A DNA stretch of 64,000 nt, from NCBI GenBank assembly GCA_017303335.1, contig JAFLBK010000001.1, positions 377,001 to 441,000 of the forward strand. The letters are read 5' to 3'. This document shows, piece after piece, positions 60,295-64,000 of this stretch. Source of the stretch: Chitinophagales bacterium. Its GTDB lineage: Bacteria > Bacteroidota > Bacteroidia > Chitinophagales > Chitinophagaceae. The position numbers and the translations under genes are program-made. The notes under the pieces were generated by a model. It was not told the DNA's origin. It worked only from the letters and a program-made list of their open reading frames with translations, and did not search any database. Each line of letters opens with the position of its first letter. Positions within the stretch are counted from its first letter, which is position 1.

Positions 60295-60993
60295 ATGGAA
60301 AATTCTAAACCCAAAATACTTCTGTGTGAAGACGACACCAACCTGGGTATGGTGCTAAAGAATTACCTCGAACTCAATGATTACGACGTAACCCTGGAAC
60401 GTGATGGCAAATTAGGACTCGCCGCTTTTCAACGGGAAAAATTCGATCTCTGCCTGCTCGACGTGATGATGCCCAATATGGACGGATTTACCCTGGCCGA
60501 AGAGATCCGCGATGTAAACCCGGATGTTCCTTTGTTTTTCCTCAGCGCCAAAACAATGAAAGAGGATATCATACAGGGATATAAACTCGGCGCCGACGAC
60601 TATATTACCAAACCCTTCGACAGCGAAGTATTGCTTCATAAAATAAAAGCCATTCTTAAACGCAACGAAGAACTGCACCGCGAAGAGGCCAATGCGGAAT
60701 ACGATCTTGGTAAATACCATTTCAATCCCCGCCTGCGGGAACTTTCCATCGGTGGCCGGGTGCAAACGCTTTCTCCCAAGGAGAATGAATTACTGAAGAT
60801 GCTCAGCGAATACAAGAACGATTTGCTGAGCCGCGAGAATGCGCTCAAACGCATCTGGGGCAGCGATACCTATTTCAATGGCCGCAGCATGGATGTATAC
60901 ATCGCCAAACTACGCAAGTACCTGAAGGAAGATTCTTCGATCGAGATCGTGAACATACACGGAAATGGTTTCAGGCTTGTTGTGACCGAATGA
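60295..60993 (+). CDS. OmpR-family response regulator
   Basis: 232 residues. The receiver domain (about 1-125) has the acidic pair in LCEDD, phospho-Asp56 (LLDVMMP) and Lys106 (ITKPFD). The C-terminal winged helix (about 135-230) has LSPKENELLKMLSEYKND, LKRIWGSD and YFNGRSMDVYIAKLRKYL with NIHGNGFRLVV. It resembles RprY of Bacteroides. The cognate kinase is not next to it, so the stimulus is unknown. It is followed by a strong terminator. Confidence 0.92.
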   Translation: MENSKPKILLCEDDTNLGMVLKNYLELNDYDVTLERDGKLGLAAFQREKFDLCLLDVMMPNMDGFTLAEEIRDVNPDVPLFFLSAKTMKEDIIQGYKLGADDYITKPFDSEVLLHKIKAILKRNEELHREEANAEYDLGKYHFNPRLRELSIGGRVQTLSPKENELLKMLSEYKNDLLSRENALKRIWGSDTYFNGRSMDVYIAKLRKYLKEDSSIEIVNIHGNGFRLVVTE

Positions 60994-61018
60994 TCCATTC
61001 ACAAATAAATGTACAAGG

Positions 61019-61040
61019 CCCCGCTCTCGCGGGGTTTTTT
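61019..61040 (+). terminator. Rho-independent terminator of the response regulator gene
   Basis: CCCCGC / GCGGGG 6-bp stem with a TCTC loop, followed by six T (61035-61040), 26 bases after the TGA at 60993. It ends inside the stop codon of the convergent serine hydrolase gene. The minus strand has no T-run, so it serves the plus strand only. Confidence 0.9.
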
Positions 61041-62118
61041 ATTTGATGGCCAGCATGAGTTTGGCCCAGAAGGCATTGTCGAAGGAGGAAGGACCCAGTA
61101 CCGCGTCGCCGGTGTCGTCGCCATGGCGGACAACCACCAGGTCTTTCGACGGGATCACATAGATCTTTTTATCGCCCTTGCCCAATGCCGCGATCATATC
61201 GGCCGGTGCGGATGGATTGAGTGAACCCGGAAATACCGCTGTAAGTGTTGGCACCATGAACGAAGGTTTTCCATTCAGCCACCAGAGATAGCCATACGAC
61301 TGATTGTAGGTTTGAGAGGTATTCACCATCGCGTTGAAATAGGCCTGGTCGGTCAGGAGAGCATTCCCGTTCCAGGTTCCTTTATTCAGAATGAGCAATC
61401 CGAAACGGGCCATATCCCGGGTGTTCAGCCAAAGCGTATAGTTGAACCAGGTGTAGTTCTTCATGCCGATCTTATCGGCCAGCTTTGTTTTGGTATACGT
61501 ATTATAGTTGGTGGAAGTGGCCCGGGCGATCACATCCTGCACCAGGCGGTATGGCGCATTGTAGTAATACCAGAAAGAACCGGCATCGGCTTTATAGATA
61601 AGGCAGGAAGGCGTTACGCAATCATCATCCGGTACATTATACTCCAGCCCGGTTGTCATGGTCAGCTGATGTTTAACCGTGATCAGGTTTTCCTTGGCCA
61701 GCGGGGCCGACGTCCAGCCGGTTCCCAGGTACGCACTTGTTTTGTTATTGATGTTCAGCTGTCCTTCCTGCTGTGCGATACCAGCCAGGAAAGCCGTTAT
61801 GCTTTTGCCCGCCGAAGCGATGTAATACAGGGTGTTCATATTCCAGCTGTTCCAGTATTTCTCCGAAACGATACGGCCTTTGTACAGTATGATCAGGCCA
61901 TAGGTATTTTTGGTACCGGCATAATCTATTGCCTCATTGAGTTTGGTTACATCCCACCCGAGGGATTGGGGAGATACTGTTTCCCAGGAATCGCTGCCGA
62001 TGGGCGGGAAATACATACTGGCCGGCGCCGGCGGATTAATGGGCGTCAGGGTTGTATCATCCTTTTTGCAGGAGCCCAATACGATACCTAACAGGAAGAT
62101 TGTGATGGAGATTCTCAT
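61039..62118 (-). CDS. Serine hydrolase of the beta-lactamase/esterase family, lipoprotein
   Basis: 359 residues. Lipobox VLGSC (Cys17) then KKDD. The active-site SxxK motif is SAGK (Ser102, Lys105) in YYIASAGKSITAFLAGIA, and YYNAPY near residue 185 matches the second (YxN) motif. The class C beta-lactamase-like fold also includes D-alanyl-D-alanine carboxypeptidases and esterases; with this spread of functions the substrate cannot be fixed. It is probably periplasmic or surface-exposed. Starts 59 bases after the ruvB stop. Confidence 0.86.
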   Translation of the reverse strand: MRISITIFLLGIVLGSCKKDDTTLTPINPPAPASMYFPPIGSDSWETVSPQSLGWDVTKLNEAIDYAGTKNTYGLIILYKGRIVSEKYWNSWNMNTLYYIASAGKSITAFLAGIAQQEGQLNINNKTSAYLGTGWTSAPLAKENLITVKHQLTMTTGLEYNVPDDDCVTPSCLIYKADAGSFWYYYNAPYRLVQDVIARATSTNYNTYTKTKLADKIGMKNYTWFNYTLWLNTRDMARFGLLILNKGTWNGNALLTDQAYFNAMVNTSQTYNQSYGYLWWLNGKPSFMVPTLTAVFPGSLNPSAPADMIAALGKGDKKIYVIPSKDLVVVRHGDDTGDAVLGPSSFDNAFWAKLMLAIK

Positions 62119-62176
62119 AAAGATTTGCGGGTGGTCAGACCCCGGTCCCGGTCTGTTGTTTAACGACGAACCATGT

Positions 62177-63217
62177 TTATTTCGTATCCGGAAAAAGCAG
62201 GCTGCCCGTTCCCCCGGTCATTTTCTTTCCCAGGTGTTCGTAAGCTTTGGCTGTAGCCTCCCGCCCCCTTGAAGTACGCTGCAGGAATCCTTCCTGGATC
62301 AGGAATGGCTCGTATACTTCTTCAAGCGTACCCGGCTCTTCGCCCACCGCGGTGGCAATTGTGGTAATGCCCACAGGCCCGCCTTTGAATTTTTCGATGA
62401 TGGTGGAGAGAATGCGGTTATCCATTTCATCCAGCCCGTGTTTATCTACATTCAGGGCACGCAGGGCGTGCTCGGTGATACCCAGGTCGATGACGCCATT
62501 GCTCAGCACCTGGGCGAAGTCACGCACCCGGCGCAGGAGTCCATTGGCGATACGGGGTGTTCCCCGGCTCCGTCTTGATATTTCCGCCGCCGCATCACTG
62601 GTGATCTTTGTACTCAGGATATTCGCCGAACGGGTAATGATGTTCTGCAGGGTTTTACTGTCGTAGTATTCGAGCCGGGATTTGATCCCGAACCGGGAAA
62701 GCAGGGGGGCCGTAAGCAAACCACTGCGGGTAGTGGCGCCGATGAGCGTAAACGGGCTCAAGGTAAGCTGCACGCTCCGGGCATTGGGACCGCTGTCGAT
62801 CATGATGTCGATGCGGTAATCTTCCATGGCGGCGTACAGGTATTCTTCCACAACCGTACTCAGGCGATGTATCTCATCGATGAACAGCACATCATTGGGT
62901 TCCAGGTTTGTAAGCAAACCGGCCAGGTCGCCCGGCTTTTCAATCACGGGTCCGCTGGTTTCTTTGATACGCACCCCCAGTTCATTGGCCACGATCCGCG
63001 AAAGGGTCGTTTTTCCCAATCCCGGGGGGCCATGAAACAGGATATGATCCAGCGCCTCGCCCCGCATCTTCGCGGCTTTGATGAAAATACTGATGTTCTC
63101 AATGATCTGCGACTGGCCCGAAAACTCATCCAGCACCGCCGGCCGGATGCTGTTCTCAAATTCCCTGTCGGCAGACTTTAAGAAGGAGGGATCACTGTTT
63201 AAATTGGGATTGGCCAT
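62177..63217 (-). CDS. ruvB: Holliday junction branch-migration ATPase RuvB
   Basis: 346 residues from the ATG at 63217 (a TTG two codons earlier is less likely). The AAA+ core holds [19 protein letters not shown] (Walker A), [10 protein letters not shown] (Walker B), [20 protein letters not shown] (sensor 1 and the arginine finger region) and a C-terminal winged helix with [17 protein letters not shown]. With RuvA it drives junctions and with RuvC resolves them. ruvA and ruvC are not adjacent, as is usual in this phylum. Confidence 0.97.
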   Translation of the reverse strand: MANPNLNSDPSFLKSADREFENSIRPAVLDEFSGQSQIIENISIFIKAAKMRGEALDHILFHGPPGLGKTTLSRIVANELGVRIKETSGPVIEKPGDLAGLLTNLEPNDVLFIDEIHRLSTVVEEYLYAAMEDYRIDIMIDSGPNARSVQLTLSPFTLIGATTRSGLLTAPLLSRFGIKSRLEYYDSKTLQNIITRSANILSTKITSDAAAEISRRSRGTPRIANGLLRRVRDFAQVLSNGVIDLGITEHALRALNVDKHGLDEMDNRILSTIIEKFKGGPVGITTIATAVGEEPGTLEEVYEPFLIQEGFLQRTSRGREATAKAYEHLGKKMTGGTGSLLFPDTK

Positions 63218-63272
63218 GAACAATTTTTAATCAACTTTGTAAAACTAATCATTAATCAGTAAACACCGTTTT

Positions 63273-63929
63273 ATGAACATAGGCATCATCGGCAGCGGCA
63301 TCGTTGGGCGGGTATTGGGATCCGCCTTTCTGAAAGAAGGACACCAGGTCATGTTAGGCACCCGCGATACAAACAAACCGGATGTAGTAACATGGCTCGC
63401 CGAAAATAACGGAGCCCGGGCAGGTTCGTTTCCGGATACGGCTGCTTTCGGCGAACTCATCGTACTGGCCATATCCGGCGATATTGCCGTACAGGCGATC
63501 GGTATTTGTGGTATCGACCATTTCGACGGCAAAGTGGTTATCGATGCCACCAACCCGATCGACCATACACGCCCGCCTGTCAATGGCGTTCTTCCCTATT
63601 TCACCAGCATGGATGAATCGCTGATGGAACGTTTGCAGAAACTATTACCCAAGGCCCGCCTGGTAAAAGCGTTCAACAGTGTTGGCAATGCCTATATGTA
63701 TAAACCTGACTTCGGCGGGGAAAAACCAACGATGTTTATCTGCGGCAATGATGAAGAAGCGAAAAAAACGGTTACCGGCATCCTCGATTCCTTCGGCTGG
63801 GAAACCGAAGACATGGGCAAGGCGGAAGCCGCCCGGCCCATTGAATCACTCTGCGTTCTTTGGTGTATCCCCGGCATTATCCGGGGTCAATGGACCCACG
63901 CTTTCAGGTTGTTGAAACGCCAGGCCTGA
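63273..63929 (+). CDS. NADP-dependent F420-reductase-like oxidoreductase
   Basis: 218 residues. The N-terminal Rossmann fold IGIIGSGIVGRVLGSAF and GTRDTNKPDVV bind NADP, as in the NADP oxidoreductase coenzyme F420-dependent family (NPD-like), and VVIDATNPID, RLVKAFNSVGNAYM (as LVKAFNS) and MFICGNDEEAKKTV follow. The organism has no sign here of F420 use; the family also holds F420-independent reductases. It is divergent from ruvB. Confidence 0.85.
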   Translation: MNIGIIGSGIVGRVLGSAFLKEGHQVMLGTRDTNKPDVVTWLAENNGARAGSFPDTAAFGELIVLAISGDIAVQAIGICGIDHFDGKVVIDATNPIDHTRPPVNGVLPYFTSMDESLMERLQKLLPKARLVKAFNSVGNAYMYKPDFGGEKPTMFICGNDEEAKKTVTGILDSFGWETEDMGKAEAARPIESLCVLWCIPGIIRGQWTHAFRLLKRQA

Positions 63930-64000
63930 TACCGGGAAAAGGCGTTAAACAAAGCATATTTTACACCTCCCAGCCACTCATTTCGCCATTAATCATATCC
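63930..64000. other. Terminal 71 bases without a gene
   Basis: No frame, RNA or repeat is visible in this short stretch after the reductase. Confidence 0.5.

Overview
The window is chromosomal DNA from a gliding-type Bacteroidota bacterium, most likely family Chitinophagaceae. Signs in the sequence are gldD and gldE next to mutY and ssb, the type IX secretion (T9SS) regulator PorX, several proteins with C-terminal T9SS sorting domains, the LpxC-FabZ fusion, the long form of IspG, a single bifunctional Rel protein, many lipoproteins, weak or absent Shine-Dalgarno sequences, and TAnnTTTG boxes of the Bacteroidota sigma factor upstream of several genes. No rRNA, phage, IS transposase or CRISPR array is visible. 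There is one tRNA.

Layout. 1-3321: a large hybrid-type sensor kinase (beta-propeller, Y_Y_Y, membrane helix, GAF, His_kinase), cut by the window start. 3582-9476: an accessory secretome run with an S74 'tail-fibre' repeat protein, a lipoprotein, a vanadium-haloperoxidase-like lipoprotein, a methyltransferase, a 41-residue membrane peptide and a T9SS-sorted protein. 9466-21010: a long minus-strand series, in transcription order mutY, ssb, gldE, gldD, a DUF3109 protein, a class D beta-lactamase, a BatB-BatC fusion, ispG, nadB and an LpxL-like acyltransferase. 21222-24276: HU/IHF protein, TPR protein, a 29-residue very basic protein and rng.

24277-30850 is a visibly AT-richer accessory island: a secreted subtilisin-like protease with its repeat-protein partner on the minus strand, and a GNAT acetyltransferase with a polysaccharide deacetylase on the plus strand. 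30853-34815: trigger factor with a natural His5 tail, tRNA-Leu(UAG) preceded by two tandem 47-bp copies that look like its own 5' half with the D-loop replaced by a palindrome, and rel. 34893-40849: small redox, lipid and DNA genes, then porX. 41061-49091: an HD phosphohydrolase, lpxD, a DUF5686 outer-membrane protein, lpxC-fabZ, lpxA and an ABC ATPase (lipid A core). 49095-63929: ald, tsaE, a copper-type P-ATPase, recQ, a membrane sulfatase, a HerA-like ATPase, a di-heme peroxidase, a stand-alone four-helix-bundle gene flanked by inverted repeats, an OmpR-type regulator, a serine hydrolase, ruvB and an F420/NADP-type reductase.

Common themes are envelope building (lipid A, LpxL-like, sulfatase, deacetylase), T9SS and gliding (PorX, GldD/E and secreted cargo), and genome care (MutY, Ssb, RecQ, RuvB). 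The most unusual structures are the tRNA-Leu-derived repeats, the inverted-repeat-flanked four-helix-bundle gene, and the secreted S74/head-repeat locus beside the haloperoxidase.
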